This document shows positions 55,279 through 63,929 of a stretch of 64,000 nt of DNA, piece after piece (position 1 is the stretch's first letter; each line of letters starts with the position of its first letter). The DNA is from Aliiroseovarius subalbicans (GTDB taxonomy: Bacteria; Pseudomonadota; Alphaproteobacteria; Rhodobacterales; Rhodobacteraceae). The notes beneath the pieces were generated by a model that was given only the letters and a program-made list of their open reading frames with translations, had not been told where the DNA came from and made no database searches. The DNA is taken from assembly GCF_022678625.1 (NCBI RefSeq), contig NZ_JALBYQ010000007.1, forward strand, positions 20,996 through 84,995, read 5' to 3'. The position numbers were made by a program, and so were the translations under genes.

Positions 55279-55693
55279 AAAATTCCACCCATTGCTTCGC
55301 ATGTTCATCATTGCGGTGGTCCTTACCACGGGTGCAGAGATGTTTTATCTCGTGGTTTGGGGCATATTCCTGTTTCCCGACGGCAGCATCCTGGGAAAAG
55401 TCGTCTGGACCATGACCTGCGGCATCGCAATGGGGCTAGTGATCGGCGCCCTAACCTACTTGTGGGTGGAAGACCGATTTCAAGGGCGCGAAGCTGTCAT
55501 AGGGGCTGCGTTGGTGATGGCGGCGGTCGGTAGCTACTGCGCCTGGCTATGCAGCAGGATCGACGCTCGATTTGGGTATTTTGGGGGAGACGAGAATACG
55601 GCGCTGTTCATTCTGAGCGGGGTCATCCCGGCCATTCTAGGTGGTTTTCTCTACGGCTGGATTGTCTACGGCCGATCCCCAGAGGCGGTGTGA
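55268..55693 (+). CDS. Hypothetical four-TM membrane protein
   Basis: 141 aa from ATG 55268 (SD AAAGGAG), overlapping the CDF gene by 11 bp. Four hydrophobic helices (MFIIAVVLTTGAEMFYLVVW, WTMTCGIAMGLVIGALTYLW, VIGAALVMAAVGSYCAWLC, LFILSGVIPAILGGFLYGW). No family recognised. Coupling to the CDF gene suggests a transport partner. Confidence 0.78.
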   Translation: MTSEKFHPLLRMFIIAVVLTTGAEMFYLVVWGIFLFPDGSILGKVVWTMTCGIAMGLVIGALTYLWVEDRFQGREAVIGAALVMAAVGSYCAWLCSRIDARFGYFGGDENTALFILSGVIPAILGGFLYGWIVYGRSPEAV

Positions 55694-55785
55694 CTTTAGC
55701 ATCGCGTTACTTAGATTGCGCCTTACCCGCTAATGGCTTTGTCGCGTTGTTGCAAAGGGGGAAGCGTGTTCTGGTCAGTCACAGG
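55694..55785. other. Short junction between copper island and defence genes
   Basis: 92 bp between convergent genes. It holds GGCTTTGTCGCGTTGTTGC followed by AAAG (about 55735-55757), a string reminiscent of the ends of some insertion sequences. No transposase remains. No terminator was seen. Confidence 0.3.
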
Positions 55786-56385
55786 CTACTCCTGGCCTCC
55801 ACCCTGATTGTCGTTTGGTTGTTTGGGTCGCCCGCCGGACCGCTTCAACGACAAAGGTAGGAAACAATCGATCTCTTCGTCGGAGAAGGTCATGTCCTCC
55901 ATTGTCTTAAGTCGATCCTGTGCCTCCGCGTAGGCCTTTCCATTAGTCCGAGGCGCGCCGACGTAGAGAGCCGCAAGCATTGCCTGGAGCTCGTCACGGC
56001 GCTCAACGACCTTTTCATGTGGGAGCCGCGGAAGATCAGTCAGCAATGAAAGATAGCATTCGCGGACATTCCAGAGCTTTGCTCCCGCATCCCGATGCTT
56101 TTGAGCCGTAGCACCTGGCTCAAAGTTCTTGAGATATGCCGCCACCAACAAAGTCAAAAAAGACACGATGGCCGTAGCCAACTCGATCCAAAACTCATCT
56201 CGGACTACAACACCCACGGCACCGGCGCTTGTTAGTGCAGAGAGTACAATCTGAGCCCATTTGAAACGGCGGAGGTCTTGACTGCAGCGGTCTGCCATCC
56301 GTTCATGAGTCTTATGGGTGTAGACAACTCGTGCGAAACACTCTCGAATTTGGTCTTCAAACGTGATGTCGTAGCTATGCGGCAT
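55786..56385 (-). CDS. SLATT-domain two-TM protein, CBASS-type candidate effector
   Basis: 199 aa. Charged N-terminal helix, TM1 (residues 43-61, WAQIVLSALTSAGAVGVVV), TM2 (66-86, FWIELATAIVSFLTLLVAAYL), then a long amphipathic helical tail with AQKHRDAGAKLWNVRECYLSLLTDL (parts). This is the SLATT plan, whose members are proposed to form pores when a nucleotide signal is made. ATG 56385 lies 11 bp inside the CD-NTase gene. The frame is open farther up but within the CD-NTase. Confidence 0.85.
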   Translation of the reverse strand: MPHSYDITFEDQIRECFARVVYTHKTHERMADRCSQDLRRFKWAQIVLSALTSAGAVGVVVRDEFWIELATAIVSFLTLLVAAYLKNFEPGATAQKHRDAGAKLWNVRECYLSLLTDLPRLPHEKVVERRDELQAMLAALYVGAPRTNGKAYAEAQDRLKTMEDMTFSDEEIDCFLPLSLKRSGGRPKQPNDNQGGGQE

Positions 56386-57691
56386 ATTCTTCGTCCTGGG
56401 CGTCTCGCACGCGGATCGGAACTCGGATCGTGTCGCGTGCGACGACAACGCCCCTACTGACGGCATAACATTCCACCAGGTGATCTCCCCTGAAGGTAGT
56501 CGTCTCCTGGCGCTCACCCCGACCGACATCACGGACGATCTGACCCCGGATCATATCACGCCGCTCCGCCTCATAGCCGCGGTTCAAAACTTTCCAGTGA
56601 AACTCAACGCCATCGGGCAGGTCCGATGCATCAGCCACAAAGAACCGAAGTTTCTTTTCCGGCCGCAGGATACCCACGCCCTCCAACAGCTCACGAAGCA
56701 TCGTGGGCCTGAAGCCATTCTGCGTAACTTCGCAATTGATCCGTAGGTGGTGTCGAATGTCGACAATGAACCTGTCCTCTATAAACTCCTCAGTGTTCTT
56801 GAAGACATGCGCATGTGCCTTTTGCTCCAGCTTCGCAGGTGCAGGAAAAGCTTTCCCAAAAACATCCCGCCACTTTTGACGCTCATTCTTCTGACCCGAA
56901 GCAGCGATAGCATTCTCGCAAAGCTCATAGGCCTTCTTGGCTTTCTTCTGGAACTTCTTCTTGACGCGGACCCGTTGGCGACTGCCAAGCGCGGCATAGA
57001 ACTCGTGGTCTTCTTCGTTGGAGAGATACTCAAAAAAATCACGGCTCATATAGTCGTAAAAAAAGTAGCTCCGCTCGTCATAGGCATCCGTGGATTCCAG
57101 GAAATTGTACGCCAACGTGTCGATCAACAAGCCGCCCACAGCAATGCCATGCTTGTTTTTCCAGGCTCTCGCCATTTTACACAGCCGTCGCAAATTCCGG
57201 TTTTTCCGGTCATTTGAAGCCGCTATCTCTTCCATCTCTTCACGCGGTTTCGTGATTTTCCAGGAACCGTCCCCGGCCGTGTCGGGGTACTTGAAACTCC
57301 CGTCATCCTGTTCAAACGCGGGCTGCACTTCAATGTGGAAGTCTTTGTAAAGTACGCGAACGACTAGGCGATCAACTTTGACTGTGGTCGTAGGGTATCG
57401 GGCTCTGATCGCGTCTTTGGCGGACTTGAGCAATTTGTATTGCCCACCGCTTTTGTAGTCGTCCCACTTGGAGGCGGGCATGATGTAGATCATGTCGAGA
57501 TCGGACACCCCGTTGATGGCCGTGAAACGCCCAATCGAGCCGACCCGCAAACTGTTGGCAGTTTTTGAATCTGTGTCTCGAAATTCGCGATTGAGCGCGG
57601 AAGTAACCTCTCCATAGCGAAGGCTAATTGTCCCGCTATTCGCCAATTGCAGGTTGTCCAGCAATTCTTCAAAATCTTCGCCTATATCCAC
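56375..57691 (-). CDS. CD-NTase (SMODS) cyclic oligonucleotide synthase-like enzyme
   Basis: 438 aa. Nucleotidyltransferase fold: GSIGR (51-55), DLD metal ligands (Asp64, Asp66) and Glu121 in IEVQPAF. The C-terminal region (about 330-438; WKVLNRGYEAERRDMIRGQI) resembles an adenylyl/guanylyl and SMODS sensor domain. It should make a cyclic nucleotide on infection. It lies between the DUF2235 hydrolase (three bases upstream) and the SLATT gene (overlapping). No Cap2/Cap3 ancillary genes are near, so a type I-like CBASS is suggested. Confidence 0.9.
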   Translation of the reverse strand: MDIGEDFEELLDNLQLANSGTISLRYGEVTSALNREFRDTDSKTANSLRVGSIGRFTAINGVSDLDMIYIMPASKWDDYKSGGQYKLLKSAKDAIRARYPTTTVKVDRLVVRVLYKDFHIEVQPAFEQDDGSFKYPDTAGDGSWKITKPREEMEEIAASNDRKNRNLRRLCKMARAWKNKHGIAVGGLLIDTLAYNFLESTDAYDERSYFFYDYMSRDFFEYLSNEEDHEFYAALGSRQRVRVKKKFQKKAKKAYELCENAIAASGQKNERQKWRDVFGKAFPAPAKLEQKAHAHVFKNTEEFIEDRFIVDIRHHLRINCEVTQNGFRPTMLRELLEGVGILRPEKKLRFFVADASDLPDGVEFHWKVLNRGYEAERRDMIRGQIVRDVGRGERQETTTFRGDHLVECYAVSRGVVVARDTIRVPIRVRDAQDEEYAA

Positions 57692-57694
57692 GTA

Positions 57695-59197
57695 TCAGTC
57701 CTCCAAAACAGGCTTTACGGATGCGTCGCCATTTTGGGGTTTCCGGGTTGGCCCCGTTGCCGCCGCTTGGCTGTCCTCGTAGAATTCACGCGCAGCAAGA
57801 TGGTCCTTGAGCTGTTCGGGTCTGTAAGGCTTCATTTCACCCAAATGCGAAACTGTATCGGCTTTCAGGCGTTCCAGAACCGACGGGTGGAGCGGGAAGT
57901 CGGGGTTCACCATGCGGGGTTTTGCAGGCCACCGTTTCTGGATGGGCCCAAATTTGAACATGAAGGTTTCTTCATGCTGCATGCCCGTTGGGTCGCCGGA
58001 TGTGACCAGTTGATCGTCGTTGATCAGTATCTCCGGTACACAGTCGCGCACTTCCCCGACCATCCATTCGAGCGAGATATCACTCAGCCTTGATTCAGGT
58101 TCGAGATAGCTGCCCCCGATATCGCTGTGGCATCCCGCGAACCAAATCTGCTTCAACCACTCAGGGTTTTTACCGGCGTTTTTCTTCTCTTCGGCATGCA
58201 TGGCCCATTTTACACGCGGAAAATCCCTGCGGTGCTCGTCAATTGCCAAGGCATGACGTGCGAAGCCGACATCCGAGTCCAGCCATTTGTCGTAGTTTTC
58301 GCGGTTCCAAACCGCCCGGTGCCCGAATTTCCAGATCTTGGGCCAATCTCGGATGTTCGAGATTTTCAGCGGCCTGTCTTCATCAGGCGAAAAGTACTTG
58401 AACTGCGACCACCGCAGTTTGCCGTACCAGTAGAGGATCACCAATGCCAGGATGCTCGGTGGCGTCCACAGGAGCCAATGCCATGAAGCGTAAATCATGA
58501 GGAGAACAATTGCCAAAAGCGCGGCAAACGCTCCCGCTGCGGCAAATCCGACCAAGACGTTCCCGAGTGCTGCTACCGTATCGAATACCCCAACGAATGT
58601 GGGTTGCACGTTGCCCTGTACGTCCTTTTTTGCATCCGGAACAAAGCTGCCATATTTGCGCCGAAAGCGGCGACCGAGCTCCTCCCGTCGGTCGAGATAG
58701 GGCTGCTGGCCTCGGGGAAGCCCATTGCCGTGGTTATAGACATAGTTGACGGCGTCACTCGCGATCTTGCGCAGCCGTGGCCCATGCCTTGGCACCGGCG
58801 TGCCATCTGGCATCGTTGTGGGAACCCCGCAAAGGTTCATAACATTCGTGACAGCCCGGACGGTATAGGCGCCCCGCGAAAACCCGAACAATAGGATGCG
58901 ATCGCCCGGCTCATAGTAAGAAATGATTTTCTCGTAGCAGTCGATCACGTTTTCATCGATGCCTGTCCCAACAGCTGCCGAAAGCACATTCCTGACCCGT
59001 TGAAATGTTAGGCCACCAACCTCGCCTGCTCCAAGGCCGGCATCATAGTAGCAGACCTGCTGTTCCGGCTTGATAGGTGAAGATGGGCCCGGCCGCATAG
59101 CCCGGTACATTTTGTAAACGTTGGAAAGCCGTTGGTCGGGGCGCAGGCCCCCCACTTGGCCAGTACCATCAGAAAAGATGAGAATGTTCTTTGGCAT
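57695..59197 (-). CDS. DUF2235 alpha/beta hydrolase with two TM segments
   Basis: 500 aa. DUF2235 motifs: N-terminal IFSDGTGQ, nucleophile Ser107 in GFSRGAY, Asp206 in VFDTVA, and His357/Asp359 in GCHSDIGGSY. This is the fold of Tle1-type phospholipases. Unlike a soluble enzyme it has two predicted TM helices in the middle (about 213-238 and 241-258). First gene of a three-gene unit with CD-NTase and SLATT. It may be a membrane-attacking effector. No T6SS genes are in the window. Confidence 0.88.
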   Translation of the reverse strand: MPKNILIFSDGTGQVGGLRPDQRLSNVYKMYRAMRPGPSSPIKPEQQVCYYDAGLGAGEVGGLTFQRVRNVLSAAVGTGIDENVIDCYEKIISYYEPGDRILLFGFSRGAYTVRAVTNVMNLCGVPTTMPDGTPVPRHGPRLRKIASDAVNYVYNHGNGLPRGQQPYLDRREELGRRFRRKYGSFVPDAKKDVQGNVQPTFVGVFDTVAALGNVLVGFAAAGAFAALLAIVLLMIYASWHWLLWTPPSILALVILYWYGKLRWSQFKYFSPDEDRPLKISNIRDWPKIWKFGHRAVWNRENYDKWLDSDVGFARHALAIDEHRRDFPRVKWAMHAEEKKNAGKNPEWLKQIWFAGCHSDIGGSYLEPESRLSDISLEWMVGEVRDCVPEILINDDQLVTSGDPTGMQHEETFMFKFGPIQKRWPAKPRMVNPDFPLHPSVLERLKADTVSHLGEMKPYRPEQLKDHLAAREFYEDSQAAATGPTRKPQNGDASVKPVLED

Positions 59198-59435
59198 CTT
59201 GGCCCGTCCTGCTTCATTTCAAATCGAGGCTCTCACCCTGTGATGCCCCGAGTTTTTGCCTGTGTTTCGTGAGCCCCGAGGTCTTGGTCTCGGCATGGCT
59301 CCGGTGGTTTACAAATTTGCCTTCTTTTTGGCTTCATGTTACCATATAGAGGTGATACGCCGCGCTTTCAAGCGTTGTAGTTTACAAAATATCAATCATA
59401 TGGGTGGAATGTAAACCACTCACTGGGAGGACGAT
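59198..59435. promoter_or_regulatory. Divergent promoter region with three GTGGTTTACA-type operators
   Basis: GTGGTTTACA at 59304-59313 (+), GTAGTTTACA at 59377-59386 (+) and its inverse TGTAAACCAC at 59410-59419. The last two form an inverted repeat just before the HTH-protease gene. AT-rich around the repeats. They are natural binding sites for the HTH domain of the adjacent gene and would control both directions. Confidence 0.6.
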
Positions 59436-60497
59436 ATGATTGGCAAGCGACTCAAAGGAGCCCGGGCTGCATCCGGCCTTTCGCTCCGTGCACTCTCCGA
59501 TGCCATGGAAAACAAAGTGTCTGCTCAGGCTATTGGTAAGTATGAGCGCAACGAGGACATGCCTGGATCGGGCGTGCTGCTGGCACTTGCCCGTGCGCTA
59601 AACGTTTCGGTGGATTTTCTGCTCAGTGACGATGAGCTCGAGTTGGACGGTGTCGAGTTTCGAAAATCCGCAAGCTCATCCGCCAAGGAGGTGGCAACGA
59701 TTGAAGCCAAGACGCTCAACATGGTCGAAAAATACCTCGCTATCGAAAGCTTGCTGAATCTGTCGAGCCAGGATTGGGATGCACCGCTCGAGGCCCCGTA
59801 CTGGGTGGCTGACCCTAGAGATGCAGAAGATGCAGCTCGGCATATGCGTGCTTCCTGGCAGCTTGGGCACGACCCAATTCCAATGCTTGCAGAACTCCTC
59901 GAAGAGCACGGGGTCAAGGTATTGTCGCTCGACGTTGACCGGATTGATGGGTTGGCCGCAAAGGTTCGCCGGAAAGGCGATCATTCGGCCCGCGTTATCA
60001 TGGTCAAGAAGCACACTTGGTCAGAGCGAAAACGATTTAGCCTGGCGCATGAATTGGGGCACATGGTTCTCAACGTCGCAGATGGTTGCGATTCCGAGCG
60101 TGCGGCTAACCGGTTTGCGGGCGCGTTTCTCATCCCTGGCGAAGTGCTGCGCCACGAGATTGGTGCTCGTCGAACGGATATCAGCATTGGTGAGTTGATC
60201 AGCCTGAAGGATCGCTTTGGTGTGAGTATTCAAGCGTTGACTTATCGCTGTAAGGATTTGGAAATCATCAACCAGGCCACATTCGCGCGGCTGTTTAAGA
60301 CTTTCAAAGAACGTGGGTGGCGTGATGAGCCATTTGAGGAACCTCATTCCCTCCCTTGGGAGAAGGAAGAGCCTGGGCGTTTTCAACGACTTTGTTTCCG
60401 GGCTCTTTCTGAAGGATTGATTGGGTTGTCTCGAGCTGCCGAACTTCTCGAAATACGTGTGAAAGAGCTGGAAGAGCGGTTGGACCACATGGCATAG
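59436..60497 (+). CDS. HTH-ImmA/IrrE fusion (regulator with Zn metallopeptidase)
   Basis: 353 aa. N-terminal XRE HTH (residues 5-60; KRLKGARAASGLSLRALSDAM and ALARALNVSVDFLL), then an ImmA/IrrE peptidase domain with HELGH (205-209) and a downstream Glu in SERAANRFAGAFLIP. In known pairs the protease cleaves a repressor. Here both are one polypeptide. Divergent from the CBASS-like operon and 7 bp upstream of a PIN gene. SD GGGAGG. Confidence 0.92.
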   Translation: MIGKRLKGARAASGLSLRALSDAMENKVSAQAIGKYERNEDMPGSGVLLALARALNVSVDFLLSDDELELDGVEFRKSASSSAKEVATIEAKTLNMVEKYLAIESLLNLSSQDWDAPLEAPYWVADPRDAEDAARHMRASWQLGHDPIPMLAELLEEHGVKVLSLDVDRIDGLAAKVRRKGDHSARVIMVKKHTWSERKRFSLAHELGHMVLNVADGCDSERAANRFAGAFLIPGEVLRHEIGARRTDISIGELISLKDRFGVSIQALTYRCKDLEIINQATFARLFKTFKERGWRDEPFEEPHSLPWEKEEPGRFQRLCFRALSEGLIGLSRAAELLEIRVKELEERLDHMA

Positions 60498-60504
60498 TGC
60501 CCAT

Positions 60505-60990
60505 GTGCAAGTCCTTGTTTCTGATACCTCTGTCCTGATTGACATCGAAAGAGCCTCGCTCACCGCGAGGCTCTTTGACCTTCCCTATGAGTTTGTTGTT
60601 CCCGATCTTCTCTACGAAGCGGAACTCCTCGACTGGATGGGTCCAGATCTGGTCGACCTTGGGCTGAGAGTTGAAGAACTTACGCCCCAAGAAACCGCAC
60701 AAGCGACAGAACTCAAACGAGCGAAAGCTATGCTATCGACGCCAGACGTTTTTGCGTTTTGTCTGGCGGCGGAAAGGGATTGGGTTCTCCTAACCGGTGA
60801 TGGAGCTCTAAGGGCAGAAGCGGAAAGCCAAAACCTCGCGATGCATGGTGTCTTGTGGGTATTTGACGAAATGGAGCGACATGATGTTTGCTCAACGGCT
60901 GTGCTCAAATCGGGTCTTGAGGTGGTTCGTGATCATCCGAGGTGCAGACTTCCGGTTCGGGAGATCAATCGCCGCCTTGTAAGATATTGA
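60505..60990 (+). CDS. PIN-domain protein (putative toxin RNase)
   Basis: 161 aa from GTG 60505. PIN signature: VSDTSVLIDIERA (first Asp), DLLYEAEL, STPDVFAFCLAAERDWVLLTGDGALR (second and third acidic sites, quoted in part). Likely a metal-dependent RNase. It follows the HTH-ImmA gene by 7 bp, an arrangement seen in toxin-antitoxin-like pairs where the COG2856 partner neutralises it. It could also be part of the neighbouring defence unit. Confidence 0.82.
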   Translation: MQVLVSDTSVLIDIERASLTARLFDLPYEFVVPDLLYEAELLDWMGPDLVDLGLRVEELTPQETAQATELKRAKAMLSTPDVFAFCLAAERDWVLLTGDGALRAEAESQNLAMHGVLWVFDEMERHDVCSTAVLKSGLEVVRDHPRCRLPVREINRRLVRY

Positions 60991-61542
60991 AAACAAATTA
61001 AAATAGATAGATCTCTGCCATTACGATGGCACACCAGCGCGTAGCGCTGACCAGGCTCTTGGCTGCGCCCGGAGCTGCCTGGAGGCGTCTCCGCCCATCC
61101 GGGATACGATCCCTCGTGCAATTCACAGGTGAGATCGCGGGCGAAACTGCGATCCCTTGAACCAGCGGTCAGCCGGGTCTCCGCTCCGCTCTAACCCGGC
61201 TGGCAGGTTCCCAATCTGATATCCGCCTGCCATCCGGCCGGCGTCCCGAACAGGGGCTCTGGTGTCGCGCGGCGCGCGCGCCAGCCTCCACGGAGAAATC
61301 CGGCTCCTCCCGCGCGAAGCGCGGGTCCCTCCCGATTTCACCGCTCCGGCCCCCTGTGTCGGGCCGCCGTCCGGCCGCAGGTGGGCTTGCGCCCTCCCCT
61401 GCTCTGCCCAGCCGAAAAGCACGGGGGCTTTTCAGTCTGTGAGATCAGTCGAGGCCTCCGCCACTGGCGGAAGCGGGCCAAGACCGATGGGTCGGAACAA
61501 AACAGAGCACCGCGCCGCTCCAACCGCGAAAGGAGTTAGGCC
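60991..61542. other. GC-rich non-coding stretch with several hairpins
   Basis: About 550 bp with no credible gene. Inverted repeats: AGCGC-N3-GCGCT (61036-61048), AGCCGGGT-N15-ACCCGGCT (61171-61178/61194-61201) and CCCGCGC-GAA-GCGCGGG (61309-61325). It ends with an SD (AAAGGAG) for the gene at 61543. It may hold a structured RNA leader, oriT or replication-related sites; none can be assigned by eye. Confidence 0.45.
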
Positions 61543-61911
61543 ATGGGCCTCGATCAATACGCATATCTGAAAACTGCCGAGAGCGGCGATGAGGGCGAAA
61601 GCGCCAAATTCGTCTGGCGCAAGCATTCGAAGCTGCAAACCTTCATGGAAGGCCTCTATGTCGAGCGCACCGGGCTGTCCGCTACCGATCTGAACTGCGG
61701 CGAGTTGAAGCTCGAAACCACCGACATCGATACGCTCGAGCAGGCCGTGAAAGGGAGCGCCCTGCCCCACTGTGAAGGCGGGTTCTTCTATGGCCATCAG
61801 TTTCAGGACGAGCAGGCCACCCAATACCGCGACTACGACCTTGAGTTCTGCGCATGGGCGCGAGCAGAAATCGCGCAGGGATCGACCGTGATCTATTCCT
61901 GCTGGTGGTGA
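61543..61911 (+). CDS. Conserved hypothetical protein of plasmids/phages
   Basis: 122 aa, soluble. Starts with MGLDQYAYLKTA and has the aromatic run CEGGFFYGHQFQDEQATQYRDYDL (part). Small proteins beginning MGLDQY occur on plasmids and phages of alphaproteobacteria, with no known function. SD AAAGGAG. Followed by a GC-rich hairpin, then the ParB gene. Confidence 0.8.
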   Translation: MGLDQYAYLKTAESGDEGESAKFVWRKHSKLQTFMEGLYVERTGLSATDLNCGELKLETTDIDTLEQAVKGSALPHCEGGFFYGHQFQDEQATQYRDYDLEFCAWARAEIAQGSTVIYSCWW

Positions 61912-61917
61912 CGCCCT

Positions 61918-61947
61918 GGGGCCGAGGCGCTCAGGCGCGTCGGCCCC
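61918..61947 (+). terminator. GC-rich hairpin after the small hypothetical gene
   Basis: GGGGCCGA (61918-61925) pairs with TCGGCCCC (61940-61947) around 14 nt; a C-rich, T-poor tract follows. It could be a weak terminator or processing hairpin before parB. Confidence 0.4.
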
Positions 61948-62035
61948 CTCCCCCACCCCCTCCCCTATCAAAATGGCCTCAAAGCGCTCTCCGGCGCTCT
62001 GAGAGGCCCTGACAACGCATCAAAGGACCAAGATA

Positions 62036-63901
62036 ATGACCAAGCAACAATCCATCCAGACCGACGCCGCCAGCGCCGTGATCCTGCAAATCCCGTTGGA
62101 GATGCTTTCCATCTCCGATCTGAACCCGCGCAAAGCTGTCTCTGAGGCCCATATTGAAAGCCTTGCGGACAGCATCGAGCGCTTCGGCCTCATCCACAAT
62201 CTCGCCGGTCTCATGGACGAGGACGGAAAGGTTGGGGTCGTCGCGGGCGGCTGTCGCCTTCGCGCCATCCAGATGATCGCGGAACGCTCCAAGACTCATC
62301 CGTTCACCACGGTGCCCGTCAAGCTTGCCGCTGACGCCACCGAGGCCGAGGACTGGGCCAGCGCCGAAAACGCGGCCCGCGAAGACATGACCCCAGCGGA
62401 TGAAATCCGCGCCTTCGGTCGCATGAAGGAACGCGGGGCCAGCGTGCCGGAAATCGCCCTCGCCTTCGCCGTGACCGAGGCCCGCGTCTATCAGCGTCTT
62501 GCCCTCGCAGGCCTGCCTGAACCCGTGCTCGACGCGCTGGCAGCGGGTGAGATCAGTCTCGGCACTGCCAAGGCTTTCACCCTCTCCGATGACGAAGCCC
62601 TGACCTTGAGCCTACTGGATCAGGTGAAAGATCAGGCCGTGTCTGAGGCCGCGATCAAGAACGCTTTGCATCCCGACGCCATCAAGGCCACGGACCGCCG
62701 CGCCAAGTTCGTCGGCATCGAGGCCTACGAGGCCGACGGCGGCACGGTCACGCGCGATCTCTTCTCGGACGAGGTCTTCCTCGCCTCCCCTGCCCTTCTG
62801 GATCGGTTGTTTGCTGAAAAGCTGGACGCCGCGCGGGCCGATCTGGTCGAGAAAGACGGCTGGGCATGGGCCGAGGCTCGCAACGAGGCCTGGCTCAATT
62901 ACTACGAGTTGGACCAGATGAAGCTGGCCCGCCTCTATCCCATTGAAGGTGACCTAACCGAGGCAGAAGCAGAGGACTACGACGCGTTGGCCGATCTCGC
63001 CAATGGCGGTGTTCTGGATGAAGACGGCGAAGCCCGGCTTTCCAAATTTCAGGCCATCCTCGACGGCGATTATTCCAAGGATCAGCTGGCCCATGCGGGT
63101 TGCATTATTCTCGTGAACGGCTCAGGCAAGATCGAAGTCACCACCGGTTTGGTACGTCCGGAGGACAAAAAAGCGGCCATCGAGGCCGGTATCCTGCAAG
63201 CGCCGCAGACCAGTAAGTCCGACACCCCAAAATCCCCCTACTCGCAAAAGCTGGTGGCGGATATGCAGGCGATCCGACTGGCCTCCGTGCAAGCCGCCCT
63301 TTTGGCCAAGCCGGAACTGGTGCTGGACCTGCTGGGCTTCGGTCTGTCTGTCGCCTCTGGCAGCTTTGAGAGCGTTTTCGGCATCCGGCTGGACCGCCCG
63401 ACCAACGCGCCGAGCGTAGAGGATGGCTTCATCTCCGAGCCACGTCTCGAGCACGGGATTGATGCCTGCGAATACTGGCAGAAGGGCACCCGCGTTGATG
63501 ATCTCGCCGAGGCCTTTGCCGCTTTCCGCGAGGGCGGCAAGAAGGCCCGCAACGTCCAGATCACCGAAGCGATCGCGCGCACCCTGCCCCACCGGGCTGG
63601 CGGTCCAGAATTCTTTGGCTTGATCGCCGAGGAAGCCGGGGCCGATATCCGCAAGCACTGGACGCCCACGGCGGAGAATTTTTTCTCGCGCGTTTCAGCC
63701 GGACACCTTGTCGATCTGCTCTGCGAGTTCCTCGACTGTGATGCCCGTGATGAACACGTCACCGCGTTCGCCAAGCTCAAGAAGGCGGAAAAAGCCGAGA
63801 AGATGGAGAAGCTCATGAGCGATCCCACCACCCAGAAACTCATGGGACTGACGCCCGATCAGAAAGCCAAACTCGACAAATGGGTGCCCGACTGCACCTG
63901 A
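62036..63901 (+). CDS. ParB/RepB/Spo0J-family protein
   Basis: 621 aa. ParB N-terminal domain (LSISDLNPRKAVSEAHIESL, then VVAGGCRLRAI, residues about 20-90), HTH/KorB-like segment (PEIALAFAVTEARVYQRLALAGLP, about 140-175), acidic middle and a Lys-rich C-terminus. It is larger than chromosomal ParB (about 300 aa), fitting plasmid-type ParB-like proteins. No parA is next to it. SD AAAGGA before ATG 62036. Confidence 0.9.
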   Translation: MTKQQSIQTDAASAVILQIPLEMLSISDLNPRKAVSEAHIESLADSIERFGLIHNLAGLMDEDGKVGVVAGGCRLRAIQMIAERSKTHPFTTVPVKLAADATEAEDWASAENAAREDMTPADEIRAFGRMKERGASVPEIALAFAVTEARVYQRLALAGLPEPVLDALAAGEISLGTAKAFTLSDDEALTLSLLDQVKDQAVSEAAIKNALHPDAIKATDRRAKFVGIEAYEADGGTVTRDLFSDEVFLASPALLDRLFAEKLDAARADLVEKDGWAWAEARNEAWLNYYELDQMKLARLYPIEGDLTEAEAEDYDALADLANGGVLDEDGEARLSKFQAILDGDYSKDQLAHAGCIILVNGSGKIEVTTGLVRPEDKKAAIEAGILQAPQTSKSDTPKSPYSQKLVADMQAIRLASVQAALLAKPELVLDLLGFGLSVASGSFESVFGIRLDRPTNAPSVEDGFISEPRLEHGIDACEYWQKGTRVDDLAEAFAAFREGGKKARNVQITEAIARTLPHRAGGPEFFGLIAEEAGADIRKHWTPTAENFFSRVSAGHLVDLLCEFLDCDARDEHVTAFAKLKKAEKAEKMEKLMSDPTTQKLMGLTPDQKAKLDKWVPDCT

Positions 63902-63929
63902 CGGCTCCTTCGTGGGAAGGACCAACTGG

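Noticed and set aside
55786..57691. Type II or III CBASS
   Set aside because: No E1/E2 (Cap2), JAB (Cap3), HORMA or TRIP13-like gene in the neighbourhood.
57695..59197. DUF2235 protein as a type VI secretion effector
   Set aside because: No Hcp, VgrG, PAAR or immunity gene nearby; it is tightly joined to the CD-NTase gene.
62036..63901. ParB-like gene as half of a local parAB locus
   Set aside because: No ParA ATPase gene is adjacent, and the protein is much longer than canonical ParB.
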